This document shows, piece after piece, positions 54,395 through 62,754 of a DNA stretch of 64,000 nt. Both the position numbers and the translations under genes were made by a program. Location of the stretch: positions 1 to 64,000 of the forward strand of contig JANNYF010000267.1 of NCBI GenBank assembly GCA_031409955.1, read 5' to 3'. The notes beneath the pieces are model-generated. The model searched no databases. It saw nothing but the letters and a program-made list of their open reading frames with translations, and was not told where the DNA came from. This DNA comes from JAFDVL01 sp031409955. Lineage in GTDB: Bacteria; Acidobacteriota; Blastocatellia; RBC074. Position 1 is the first letter of the stretch; every line of letters starts with the position of its first letter.

Positions 54395-55876
54395 ATGAGC
54401 GAACAAGTAGAAAAACAAGCCCAGACCGTGACCCAGGAAGCCGCCGGCGATTTGCTCGGCCAAATCCTGGACAAGGGGATGCGGGCCAAGAGTGATACCC
54501 AAACCGCGCGCGCCAAAGACATCATTGCCGAATTTGTTTCGCAAGTGATGGACGGCCAAATGGTTATGTCGAAAGACATGGAAACCACCATCAATGCCCG
54601 CATCGCGGCGATTGATAAAGTGATTTCCGCGCAACTCAACGAAGTCATGCATCACGAAGAATTTCAGAAGCTGGAAGGTTCGTGGCGCGGCCTTCATCAC
54701 CTCGTGTTCGAGAGCGAAACCGGCACGTCGCTCAAGGTCAAGGTGATGAACGTCACCAAAAAAGAATTGCTGAAAGACTTGGAAAAAGCGCCGGAATTCG
54801 ATCAATCCGCGCTCTTCAAGAAAGTCTATGAAGAGGAATTCGGCACCTTCGGCGGCGCACCGTTTGGCGCGTTGCTGGGCGATTATGAATTCGGCAACCA
54901 TCCGCAAGACATGATGTTGCTGGAGAAAATTTCGCAGGTTGCTGCTGCGGCGCACGCGCCGTTTGTGTCCGCTGCTGCTGCGGGTTTGTTTGGCTGGGAC
55001 GATTACGCGCAACTTTCGGAAGTGCGCGATCTGGCGAAAATCTTCGATCAGGTCGAATACGCGAAATGGCGGTCATTCCGTGAATCCGAAGACTCGCGTT
55101 ATGTCGGCTTGACCTTGCCGCACACGTTGATGCGTTTGCCCTACGGCAGCGCCACCGTGCCCACCGAAAGCTTCAATTTTGAAGAAGACGTGGACGGCAC
55201 CGATCACAAGAAATATTTGTGGGGCAACGCGGCGTATTCGTTCGGCACGCGGTTGACCGAAGCGTTTGCCATGTACAACTGGTGCGTAGCGATTCGCGGC
55301 GTCGAGGGCGGCGGCCTTGTACAAGGCTTACCCACGCATACCTTTGCCACCGATGAAGGCGAAGTCGCCTTGAAATGCCCAACCGAAATCGCCATCACGG
55401 ATCGCCGCGAAAAGGAATTTTCCGATCTCGGTTTCATCCCGCTGGTGCATTGCAAAGGCACCGATTACGCGGCGTTTTTTGGCGCGCAATCCGCCAGCAA
55501 ATCTGCGAAGTACGACACCGAATCGGCGAATGCCAACGCGCGGTTATCCACGCAATTGCAGTACATCTTCGCCGTGTCTCGCTTTGCCCATTATCTGAAA
55601 TCCATGATGCGCGACAAGATCGGCAGCTTTATGTCGCGCACCGAATGCGAAACCTTTCTGAACCGGTGGATTCGCAACTACGTCACGGAAGACGACACGG
55701 CTTCTCAGGCCACCAAAGCGCAGTTTCCGTTGCGCGAAGCCCGCGTGGACGTAGTCGAAGTGCCGGGCAAACCAGGCGTTTATAAAGCCGTCGCGTTTCT
55801 GCGACCGCATTTCCAACTCGACGAATTGTCGGTGTCGTTGCGCCTGGTCGCCGAACTCCCCAAACCTGCCAAGTAA
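54395..55876 (+). CDS. tssC: T6SS sheath large subunit TssC (VipB)
   Basis: 493 residues. Motifs: VEKQAQTVTQEAAGDLLGQILDKGM at the N-terminus, EFQKLEGSWRGLHHLVFESETG, GALLGDYEFGNHPQDMMLLEKIS, APFVSAAAAGLF, YVGLTLPHTLMRLPYG, and FAVSRFAHYLKSMMRDKIGSFMSRTECETFLNRWIRNYV. Partner of TssB in the contractile sheath. AAGGAG precedes the start, right beside the inverted repeat. 174 bp separate it from hcp. Confidence 0.97.
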   Translation: MSEQVEKQAQTVTQEAAGDLLGQILDKGMRAKSDTQTARAKDIIAEFVSQVMDGQMVMSKDMETTINARIAAIDKVISAQLNEVMHHEEFQKLEGSWRGLHHLVFESETGTSLKVKVMNVTKKELLKDLEKAPEFDQSALFKKVYEEEFGTFGGAPFGALLGDYEFGNHPQDMMLLEKISQVAAAAHAPFVSAAAAGLFGWDDYAQLSEVRDLAKIFDQVEYAKWRSFRESEDSRYVGLTLPHTLMRLPYGSATVPTESFNFEEDVDGTDHKKYLWGNAAYSFGTRLTEAFAMYNWCVAIRGVEGGGLVQGLPTHTFATDEGEVALKCPTEIAITDRREKEFSDLGFIPLVHCKGTDYAAFFGAQSASKSAKYDTESANANARLSTQLQYIFAVSRFAHYLKSMMRDKIGSFMSRTECETFLNRWIRNYVTEDDTASQATKAQFPLREARVDVVEVPGKPGVYKAVAFLRPHFQLDELSVSLRLVAELPKPAK

Positions 55877-56050
55877 GCGCGCGGCAGGGAGTCTTTTTAC
55901 TCGCAGTGAACCTGAGATGGCATCAAATGGTTGACTGAACTTTTGCAGTCGCAAACAGAAAAACGCCAATGACACAGACAGTGTTGCAGGCGCTACCGTG
56001 TTCATCCACGTTTCTCTGTCGTTCCAAACCTTTGAGGAGGTACTTACATT

Positions 56051-56539
56051 ATGGCAGCAGTTGATTATTTTCTGAAGATTGAGGGGATCCCCGGCGAAAG
56101 CGGAGATCATAAACACAAGGACGAAATTATGTTGGAGTCCTGGTCCTGGGGTGAAACGCAAATGGGCAGCCACGCTGGCGGCGGCGGCGGCGGTGCAGGC
56201 AAAGTTCAGATGCAGGACTTCCATTTCGTGATGAAGATTAACAAGTCCAGCCCGAAGCTCTTGCTCGCGTGCGCGAACGGCGAGCATATCAAAGGTGCGC
56301 TTCTGACCTGTCGCAAGGCTGGGAAAGAACAACAGGAGTTTCTGAAATATAAGTTTTCAGACTTGCTGGTTTCTTCCTACCAAACCGGCGGATCGGGTGG
56401 CAGCGATGTCATCCCAATGGATCAAATCTCCTTCAACTTTGCCAAGATCGAAGTTGAATACTATGTCCAGAAGCCCGATGGCGGCGTCGTGCTGGGCGCG
56501 AAGGCTGGATATGATTTGAAGGCGAATAAAGCCGTCTAA
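56051..56539 (+). CDS. hcp: T6SS tube protein Hcp (TssD)
   Basis: 162 residues with GGAGG upstream. Typical Hcp: DYFLKIEGIPGESGDHKHKDEIMLESWSWGE, MQDFHFVMKINKSSPKLLLACANGEHIKGALLTCRKAG, and FNFAKIEVEYYVQKPDG. The loop after SWGETQM holds a run of glycines (GGGGGGAG). Hexameric rings stack into the inner tube and can carry small effectors. A hairpin (56558-56589) follows the stop. The DUF922-like gene is next, 80 nt downstream. Confidence 0.96.
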   Translation: MAAVDYFLKIEGIPGESGDHKHKDEIMLESWSWGETQMGSHAGGGGGGAGKVQMQDFHFVMKINKSSPKLLLACANGEHIKGALLTCRKAGKEQQEFLKYKFSDLLVSSYQTGGSGGSDVIPMDQISFNFAKIEVEYYVQKPDGGVVLGAKAGYDLKANKAV

Positions 56540-56557
56540 GCGAAATGTTTGAGGGGT

Positions 56558-56589
56558 TGAGCCTGTCAGTGTTATCACCGACAGGCTCA
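56558..56589 (+). promoter_or_regulatory. Hairpin downstream of hcp
   Basis: TGAGCCTGTC (56558-56567) and GACAGGCTCA (56580-56589) form a perfect 10-bp stem with a 12-nt loop, 18 nt after the hcp stop. There is no T-run, so it is more likely a 3'-end stabiliser or partial attenuator that keeps hcp mRNA abundant compared with downstream genes. The role is inferred. Confidence 0.55.
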
Positions 56590-56619
56590 GCGCTGCCGTT
56601 AATACGCAGAGGAAGAAGT

Positions 56620-57222
56620 ATGGCCGCTCAGATCAATGGACTCACCAGAACGTTGCAATGGACAGATTTTGCGACGCGGACAATGGCTGCGCCTGCGGAA
56701 GGGCAGGAGGGGAGCGCCGCGTATACCAATGCGGGCTTTCAGTTCCAACGCAATGCCCAGATTTCCTGGGTACCTAGATCAAGCCCGGAGCAATATCGCA
56801 TTGAAGACAATTTTATTATGAGCATTGTCCTGGTGCGGCAAAGTCCCGACCCGGAACAAGTGAGTTGGGTAGCGAGTTGGGTTAGCTCGCAGGCAGCGCC
56901 GGAACGCACGGCCTTGCTCAATCACGAGCGCGGGCATTATGCGTTAATCGCACTGCTCGCACGCGATTGCTTCAATGAGTTGCGTGCCTTAATTAGCAAT
57001 CGTTATGGGAGTGTCAGTGAAGCACAAGATGCCTGGAATGCCATCGTGGCGAGGTTTCAAGACAAAACTCAACCCATCCAAAATACTTACGATAGTGACC
57101 CACAAACCAGACACGGCTTCAATCGTAGCTTACAAACAATTTGGGACGGATACATTTCGCAGTCTCGTACTAACAGTACGCCTATCTTAACTGTGCTGAG
57201 CAATGCCGGGATTACGGTTTGA
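56620..57222 (+). CDS. DUF922-like predicted zinc protease inside the T6SS locus
   Basis: 200 residues from the ATG at 56620 (GAGGA upstream; an open extension to 56545 lacks one). The layout matches DUF922: LQWTDFATR near the N-terminus, SAAYTNAGFQF, VSWVASWV, then HExxH as HERGH (102-106) in LLNHERGHYALIALLARDCFNEL, and YDSDPQTRHGFNRSLQTIWDGYI with a possible third metal ligand His165. No signal peptide is present. It lies between hcp and tssE, a common place for Hcp-dependent cargo. It is a candidate secreted effector or a locus-specific processing protease; no immunity gene is evident beside it. Confidence 0.75.
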   Translation: MAAQINGLTRTLQWTDFATRTMAAPAEGQEGSAAYTNAGFQFQRNAQISWVPRSSPEQYRIEDNFIMSIVLVRQSPDPEQVSWVASWVSSQAAPERTALLNHERGHYALIALLARDCFNELRALISNRYGSVSEAQDAWNAIVARFQDKTQPIQNTYDSDPQTRHGFNRSLQTIWDGYISQSRTNSTPILTVLSNAGITV

Positions 57223-57246
57223 GTGAGGCCCTGAACTCCTTGTCTT

Positions 57247-57735
57247 ATGTCGCGTTTTGATAACGATATTCGCATCACCCCTTCTGTTCTCGACCGACTT
57301 ATTGACTATGAGCCGGAAACGAAACAGGAAGCGCCTGCTTCGCGGCAGAAGAGCTTGCGCGACCTGAAAACAGCGGTCAAGCGCGATTTGGAATGGTTGC
57401 TCAACTCGCGCCAAGTTGTCGGTGGCGTACCCGAAGAGTTGAAGGAAACCAGCCATTCGGTCGCGGCTTTCGGGTTGCCGGATTTTACCGGTGTAAGTTT
57501 GAAAAACGTGGCTGAGCAGGCTTACGTCAGACGCACTATCGAACGCGCCATCAGCCTCTTTGAGCCGCGCCTGGAAGATGTGATGGTGATTCTCATGCAA
57601 GGAGGGAGCGGCGAACAAGTGATGCGCTTTCGCATTGATGCCCGGCTTAAGGTCGAACCCGCGCCGGAACCCGTGACGTTCGATACGCTCCTGCAATTGG
57701 ACAATGGGCAGTATGTGGTGAAAGAACAACGGTGA
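57247..57735 (+). CDS. tssE: T6SS baseplate protein TssE (gp25-like)
   Basis: 162 residues of the gp25/TssE family: PSVLDRLIDYEPETKQEAPASRQKSLRDLKTAVKRDLEWLLNSRQ, PDFTGVSLKNVAEQAYVRRTIERAISLFEPRLEDVMVIL, RFRIDARLKVEPAPEPVTFDTLL. It forms part of the baseplate wedge and starts sheath polymerisation. The methyltransferase gene begins 28 nt after the stop. Confidence 0.94.
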   Translation: MSRFDNDIRITPSVLDRLIDYEPETKQEAPASRQKSLRDLKTAVKRDLEWLLNSRQVVGGVPEELKETSHSVAAFGLPDFTGVSLKNVAEQAYVRRTIERAISLFEPRLEDVMVILMQGGSGEQVMRFRIDARLKVEPAPEPVTFDTLLQLDNGQYVVKEQR

Positions 57736-57763
57736 TGATGGCCCTCGCACCGGAGTTGAAACT

Positions 57764-59347
57764 ATGACTGAGAACAACCCTTACGATCAGATTCCCTACA
57801 CAAGCTATCCCTTTGCGCAAACGCATCCGAATCGGTTGGCGACACTGGCAACGTTGCATGGTTTGCAACCAACGCCGATCACCAATTGTCGCGTGTTGGA
57901 AGTTGGGTGCGGTGACGGCGCAAACCTGATCCCGATGGCGCTCGGATTGCCCGACAGCCAATTCGTTGGGTTTGATCTGGCCCTAAAACCCGTGGAGCAG
58001 GGACAAGTCATTATTTCGGATTTAGGGCTGACCAATATCGAACTCCGCCAAGCAGATTTGTTGGAGTTTAATGACCAGCCATTTGATTACATCATCACGC
58101 ACGGCCTCTATGCCTGGGTTCCGGCGGAAGTGCAGGAGGGTTTGCTGGCGTTGTGCAATCGCTTGCTGACGCCGAATGGCATCGCGTATATCAGCTACAA
58201 CGCGTATCCGGGCTGTCACTTACGCGAGATGACGCGCGAGATGATGCTCTTTCATCTGCGCGGCAACGAAGACCCGCGCGACCGCATGAATCAAGGCTTG
58301 TCGCTGCTGAAATTTATTTTGGGCAAGTTTTCTTCGACGCAAGAAGCGCGCGAGGATTTGTACGGCGCAGTCGTCTATGAGCAATTCGATATGCTTTCGC
58401 GCCATCGGCATCGGGAGCAGGTCTATCACGATCACCTCTCGGCGGACTATCGGCCTGCCTACTTCTTTCAGTTCGCCGCCCACGCCGCTCAGCACGATTT
58501 ACAGTATTTGGCCGAAGCCGCTTTCTCGGATATGCAGGACTATCACTTTCCGCCTGCCGTACGCGAATTGCTGGCGCAGTTTGATGATGAGCATATCGTC
58601 CACAAAGAACAGTATCTGGATTTTCTGAAAGGGCGTTCGTTTCGGCAGACCTTGCTGTGCCGCGATGCTCTGAGCATTCGGCGGGACGTCAAGGCCGACC
58701 AACTCAAAGCGTTCTATTTCTCCTCTGAAATTGAAGCCACTTCTGCGCAACCGGATTTGTCCGACAAGGTTGTCGAAGAATTTAAAGGCCCGCACGGCTC
58801 GCATTTGCAAACCGATTTCCCGCTGGCCAAAGCGGCGCTGCTGGCACTGAAAGACGCGTGGCCGCGCCTGCTCAATTGGGCAGAATTGGAAACTGCCGCT
58901 GTTGCCCGCGTTGCGTCTCTGCAATCCGAGTCGGTCACCGCCGAAGACCTTTTGGCGTTGGCGGAAATTATGTTGGCAGCCTATCGCTCAGGCGTGGTGG
59001 AGTTGTCTCTGCACAGGCCGGAAATGCAGTTGGAGATCACAGCGCGCCCCCTGGCCAATCCGTTGGCGCGATGGCAGGCGCAGCACGGCGAGGTGGTCAC
59101 CAACCTGCAACACACCAGCGTGATTTTGGAAAATGAATTGAGCCGGCTCTTGCTGCTTCTGATGGATGGCACGCGCGATCACGCGGCGTTGCGTGATGAT
59201 TTGACCGCTGCGATGGAATCCCGCCTGCCCCTTACGATGCCCAATGAAATCACGATCAGCGACCGCGCTGGACTGACGCAAATGATTGCCGAGACCTTGG
59301 AAGAGAACCTGCAAAAATGCGCGCGGTTGGCGTTGTTAGTCGGATAA
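57764..59347 (+). CDS. PKMT-like SAM methyltransferase embedded in the T6SS locus
   Basis: 527 residues in three parts. The class I methyltransferase domain (about 1-210) has motif I VLEVGCGDGAN (44-54) and GFDLALKPVEQG; the starting NPYDQIPYTSYPFAQTHPNRLATLA is typical. A helical methyltransferase-regulatory domain (PF10119-like, about 215-330) follows. The C-terminal region (NPLARWQAQHGEVVTNLQHTSVILENELSRLLLLLMDGTRDHAALRDDL) resembles the winged-helix tail of rickettsial PKMT1/2, which methylate lysines of outer-membrane protein B. It lies 28 nt after tssE and 5 nt before tssF, so it is expressed with the baseplate. Target unknown. Confidence 0.82.
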   Translation: MTENNPYDQIPYTSYPFAQTHPNRLATLATLHGLQPTPITNCRVLEVGCGDGANLIPMALGLPDSQFVGFDLALKPVEQGQVIISDLGLTNIELRQADLLEFNDQPFDYIITHGLYAWVPAEVQEGLLALCNRLLTPNGIAYISYNAYPGCHLREMTREMMLFHLRGNEDPRDRMNQGLSLLKFILGKFSSTQEAREDLYGAVVYEQFDMLSRHRHREQVYHDHLSADYRPAYFFQFAAHAAQHDLQYLAEAAFSDMQDYHFPPAVRELLAQFDDEHIVHKEQYLDFLKGRSFRQTLLCRDALSIRRDVKADQLKAFYFSSEIEATSAQPDLSDKVVEEFKGPHGSHLQTDFPLAKAALLALKDAWPRLLNWAELETAAVARVASLQSESVTAEDLLALAEIMLAAYRSGVVELSLHRPEMQLEITARPLANPLARWQAQHGEVVTNLQHTSVILENELSRLLLLLMDGTRDHAALRDDLTAAMESRLPLTMPNEITISDRAGLTQMIAETLEENLQKCARLALLVG

Positions 59348-59352
59348 ACGAT

Positions 59353-61209
59353 ATGCGTGACGAGTTACTAGGCTATTACGAACGCGAGTTAATCTTCCTG
59401 CGGCAGATGGGCGCGGAGTTTGCCGAGAAATATCCGAAGGTCGCCGGGCGCTTGCTGCTCGAACCCGACAAATGCGAAGACCCACATGTCGAACGGATGA
59501 TCGAAGCGTTCGCATTCTTGACCAGCCGCGTCCATTTGAAGATTGACGACGAGTTTCCCGAAATCACGGAATCGTTGCTGAACGTTCTCTATCCGCATTA
59601 CCTCGCGCCGATTCCTTCGATGTCCATTGCGCAATTCGGGCTTGATCCGCAGCAAGGCAAGTTAACGACGGGCTACCAAATCGAACGCGGTACGACGTTG
59701 TATTCGCGCCCGGTCAACGGCACGCCGTGCCGCTTTCGGACCAGCTATCCGGTGACGTTGTGGCCTGTGGAAGTTGCTTCTGCTGCGCTCGAATCGCTTG
59801 ACCCCGTGGGCGCGCGGGGCAAATGGTCGGAAGCTGTCGTGCGCATCAATTTGCGCTGTTTGCACAACACGAAACTTGCCGACTTGAAAGTCCGTACGGG
59901 CGAAACGGAAGCCGGGATTGAGTCGTTGCGCTTTTATCTGAACGGTGAAGCGCAGCTTGTCTATCCACTGTACGAATTGCTCTTCAACGATCACGCGCAC
60001 ATCACCAAAGTCGAATTGCGCGACAGCAAAACGCGTAAAGTCATTCCGCTGCCGCCGAGCGTCGTCAAACCCGTTGGCTTCTCGGCGGACGAAGGGATGC
60101 TGGAATACACTTCACGTTCGTTTCTGGGCTATCGGTTGTTGACTGAGTATTTCGCGTTTCCTGATAAGTTTTTGTTCTTCGATGTGACCGAATTGGACCA
60201 GGCCGCACGCGCCGGGTTCGGCGATCAGGTGGAGATTTTGTTGTACCTGAAAGACGTGACGCCGCCGCGCGCCAAAGTGGATGCTGGAACTTTTCAACTC
60301 GGCTGTACGCCGATCATCAATCTCTTCAAGAAAGTTGCCGAGCCGATTCAACTGACGCAACAACAGCACGAATATCACGTCATCCCGGACATTCATCGGC
60401 AGACCGCGACCGAGATTGCTTCGATTGATGCGGTGACGACCGTTGATCCGTATTTGCAGCAATCGCGCGAATTCCAGCCGTTTTATTCCTATCGCCATTC
60501 GTACGAACGCGAACAGCAAGGCGCGTTCTGGTATGCCTCCCGACGGCCTTCGCATCGGATGGAAGATGTCGGCACGGAAATCTACCTGTCCCTAGTTGAT
60601 TTAACTTTCAGCCCCAAAGTACCCGCCGTCGAAACCATCACCTGCCACGTTACCTGCACCAATCGGGACTTACCCGCGCGCTTGCCGTTTGGCGGACGCG
60701 AAGGCGATTTTGAAGTCGAAAATGCCGGGCCGCTCGCCCGTGTCAAATGCCTGCGCAAGCCCACCGAAACGCTGCGCCCGCCGATGCGACGCGGCGCACA
60801 TTGGCGTTTGATCTCGCACCTCTCGCTAAATCATTTGTCCATTGTCGAAGGCCAACGCGCAGGCGACCCGGAAGCGTTGCGCGAAATCCTGATGCTCTAT
60901 GACTTTATGGATTCGTCGGCCACGCGCAAACAGATTTTAGGCTTGAGCAAAATCAACAGCCGTCGTGTGGTGCGTCAAACCGGTTCGCGCATCGGCACCG
61001 GCTTCGTGCGCGGCATTGAAACGACAATGGAGTTTGACGAAACGCAATTTGTCGGCAGCGGCGTGTTTCTGTTTGCTTCTGTCTTGGAGCGGTTTTTAGG
61101 CTTGTACGCTTCGGTGAATTCGTTCACGCAATTGGTCATCAAGAGCGAACAACGCGAAGGCATCTTGAAAAAATGGAATCCGCGCGCAGGCGATATGAGC
61201 CTATTATAG
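59353..61209 (+). CDS. tssF: T6SS baseplate protein TssF
   Basis: 618 residues from the ATG at 59353 (MRDELLGYYERELIFLRQMGAEFAEKYPKVAGRLLLEPDKCEDPHVERMIEAFAFLTSRV), the family's standard start. Further signatures: HYLAPIPSMSIAQFGLDPQQGKL, FPDKFLFFDVTEL, REFQPFYSYRH and FVGSGVFLFASVLERFLGLYASVNSFTQL. Two TssF with one TssG make each baseplate wedge. 176 bp with a paired-palindrome repeat separate it from tssG, unusual since tssF and tssG usually overlap. Confidence 0.96.
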   Translation: MRDELLGYYERELIFLRQMGAEFAEKYPKVAGRLLLEPDKCEDPHVERMIEAFAFLTSRVHLKIDDEFPEITESLLNVLYPHYLAPIPSMSIAQFGLDPQQGKLTTGYQIERGTTLYSRPVNGTPCRFRTSYPVTLWPVEVASAALESLDPVGARGKWSEAVVRINLRCLHNTKLADLKVRTGETEAGIESLRFYLNGEAQLVYPLYELLFNDHAHITKVELRDSKTRKVIPLPPSVVKPVGFSADEGMLEYTSRSFLGYRLLTEYFAFPDKFLFFDVTELDQAARAGFGDQVEILLYLKDVTPPRAKVDAGTFQLGCTPIINLFKKVAEPIQLTQQQHEYHVIPDIHRQTATEIASIDAVTTVDPYLQQSREFQPFYSYRHSYEREQQGAFWYASRRPSHRMEDVGTEIYLSLVDLTFSPKVPAVETITCHVTCTNRDLPARLPFGGREGDFEVENAGPLARVKCLRKPTETLRPPMRRGAHWRLISHLSLNHLSIVEGQRAGDPEALREILMLYDFMDSSATRKQILGLSKINSRRVVRQTGSRIGTGFVRGIETTMEFDETQFVGSGVFLFASVLERFLGLYASVNSFTQLVIKSEQREGILKKWNPRAGDMSLL

Positions 61210-61231
61210 AAATTGAGAAAATGATTTTCCG

Positions 61232-61301
61232 AGTCCGACAAACTTCAGTTTGTCGTGCGCTTAAATATCATAGACTTCGACAAACTAAAGTTTGTCGGAC
61301 T
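61232..61301. repeat. Paired-palindrome repeat (GACAAACTttAGTTTGTC family), copy 2
   Basis: Arms 61232-61255 and 61278-61301 are reverse complements at 23 of 24 positions. The sequence AGTCCGACAAACTTyAGTTTGTCG is the same family as copy 1 at 26876-26986. It sits between tssF and tssG, so it lies inside the T6SS transcription unit. Confidence 0.9.
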
Positions 61302-61385
61302 TTGGGAGGCGAATCCGCACTTCAGGCTGCACCCTAGGCGATTCTCCTCCGCTCCGTTGGAGCTTAATTCGGAAGTTCTTTTTGT

Positions 61386-62423
61386 ATGTCCGAGTCTACG
61401 ACCACAACCCAAAAAGCCTTCACGCTGGAAGAAGTTCTCTTCGCGGAACCGTACCGCTTTGATTTCTTTCAGGCGGTGCGCTTGTTGGAGCGCATCTATG
61501 CCATCCGAAAGCCCGTCGGACACGCCTCAGAACCCGTGCAGGAAGCGGTTCGCTTTCGCACGCTGACCGGATTGAATTTTCCCGCCAGCCAAATCTACGC
61601 ATTGGAGCGCGAAAGCGATGATCCCTACCAGCCTGCACCGCCCAAAATGACGGTTGCGTTTATGGGCTTGACCGGGCCGTTGGGCGTGTTGCCGCATCCG
61701 TACACCGAATTGTTGATGGAGCGATTGCGCAATAAAGACAAGGCGTTGGTGGAGTTTCTGGATCAGTTCAATCATCGGCTGCTGTCACTGTTCTTTCGCG
61801 CGTGGGAAAAGTATCGCTTCCCGATTGGCGTCGAACGCGGGCTGAATGATCGCTTCACCGAATTTCTCTTTGACATCGTCGGCCTTGGCACACGCGGCTT
61901 GCGGCAGCGCTTCAGTTTTGCCGATGAAGGCTTGCTGAGCTACGGCGGACTGATCGCCAATCAACCGCATTCGGCCAGCGCAATGGCGGGTATCCTGAGC
62001 GATTACTTTGGCGTGCCCGCAGAAATTGAGCAATTCAAAGGACAATGGCTCAAGCTTGACCCGGAAAGCACTTCGACGCTCGGTCGCGCCAATCATCAGT
62101 TAGGCGTCAGCACCGTGGTCGGCACGCGCGTGTGGGACACGCAATCGAAACTGCGCATGCGCTTCGGCCCGCTCAGCTTGGACAAATTCACTGCGTTTTT
62201 GCCGAACGGTTCGGCCTTCAAACCGGCAACCGAAATCACGCAGTTTTTCGCGGGACTGGAGTTTGATTTCGACATCCAGTTAGTGCTGCAAAAAGCCGCC
62301 GTCCCCGCGTGCAAATTGTCCACCAAAGCCAAACCCGCCTTGGGTTGGACGACTTGGTTAAAGACGAAACCTTTTCCGACGGACGACGCACAAGTCGTAC
62401 TTAGCTCCGGTCACTTGCCGTAA
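61386..62423 (+). CDS. tssG: T6SS baseplate protein TssG
   Basis: 345 residues: LFAEPYRFDFFQAVRLLERIYAIRKPVG, PVQEAVRFRTLTGLNFPASQIYAL, MTVAFMGLTGPLGVLPHPYTELLMERLRNKDKALVEFLDQFNHRLLSLFFRAWEKYRF, and SYGGLIANQPHSASAMAGILSDYFGVPAEIEQFKGQWL. It completes the TssEFGK baseplate and is the last gene of the recognised T6SS set. Confidence 0.95.
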   Translation: MSESTTTTQKAFTLEEVLFAEPYRFDFFQAVRLLERIYAIRKPVGHASEPVQEAVRFRTLTGLNFPASQIYALERESDDPYQPAPPKMTVAFMGLTGPLGVLPHPYTELLMERLRNKDKALVEFLDQFNHRLLSLFFRAWEKYRFPIGVERGLNDRFTEFLFDIVGLGTRGLRQRFSFADEGLLSYGGLIANQPHSASAMAGILSDYFGVPAEIEQFKGQWLKLDPESTSTLGRANHQLGVSTVVGTRVWDTQSKLRMRFGPLSLDKFTAFLPNGSAFKPATEITQFFAGLEFDFDIQLVLQKAAVPACKLSTKAKPALGWTTWLKTKPFPTDDAQVVLSSGHLP

Positions 62424-62754
62424 AGCACCGACATGGTTTGCGAGACAATGTCAGTTCAAGATGACTAGAGAAAATTCGCAAATGATTTGGTTTTTGAGAA
62501 AAAGAAATTCCGCCCAGTCCCAACGGGACGTAATGGAATAGCCCAGGATGGAATGGCGCAGTAGCGGAATGCAATCCTGGGGACGAGAAGAAATCTGCCC
62601 CAAGCGCTAAAGGCGCGGGATAATTTATTACGTCCTTTCAGGACTCACACGCTGTCGCACCTTGTTCCTAGGGTTTTACCCCAGGCTATTGCATCGCGTC
62701 CCGTTGGGACTGAAAACGGAACTCTCTTGATCTCTACAGAAGGAGAAAACGCGT
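62424..62754. other. 331-bp intergenic region holding a composite repeat
   Basis: No gene is supported. Positions 62516-62711 are a mosaic of short palindromes (separate entry). The rest, 62424-62515, is AT-rich without visible signals. The csgG-like gene's ribosome binding site (AAGGAG) is at the right end. Confidence 0.6.
62516..62711. repeat. 196-bp composite palindromic element with 15-nt terminal inverted repeats
   Basis: The ends AGTCCCAACGGGACG (62516-62530) and CGTCCCGTTGGGACT (62697-62711) are perfect reverse complements. Inside are an AATAGCCCAGG/CCAGGCTATT pair, the palindrome GCGC-taaa-GGCGC (about 62604-62616) and GTCC-tttca-GGAC (62632-62644). It encodes nothing and resembles non-autonomous mobile or REP-like mosaics. 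Confidence 0.8.

Noticed and set aside
45881..62423. Alternative reading of the locus as a phage tail or extracellular contractile injection system
   Set aside because: TssK, TssL (DotU) and TssM (IcmF) are specific to type VI secretion, and TssE/Hcp group with T6SS forms.
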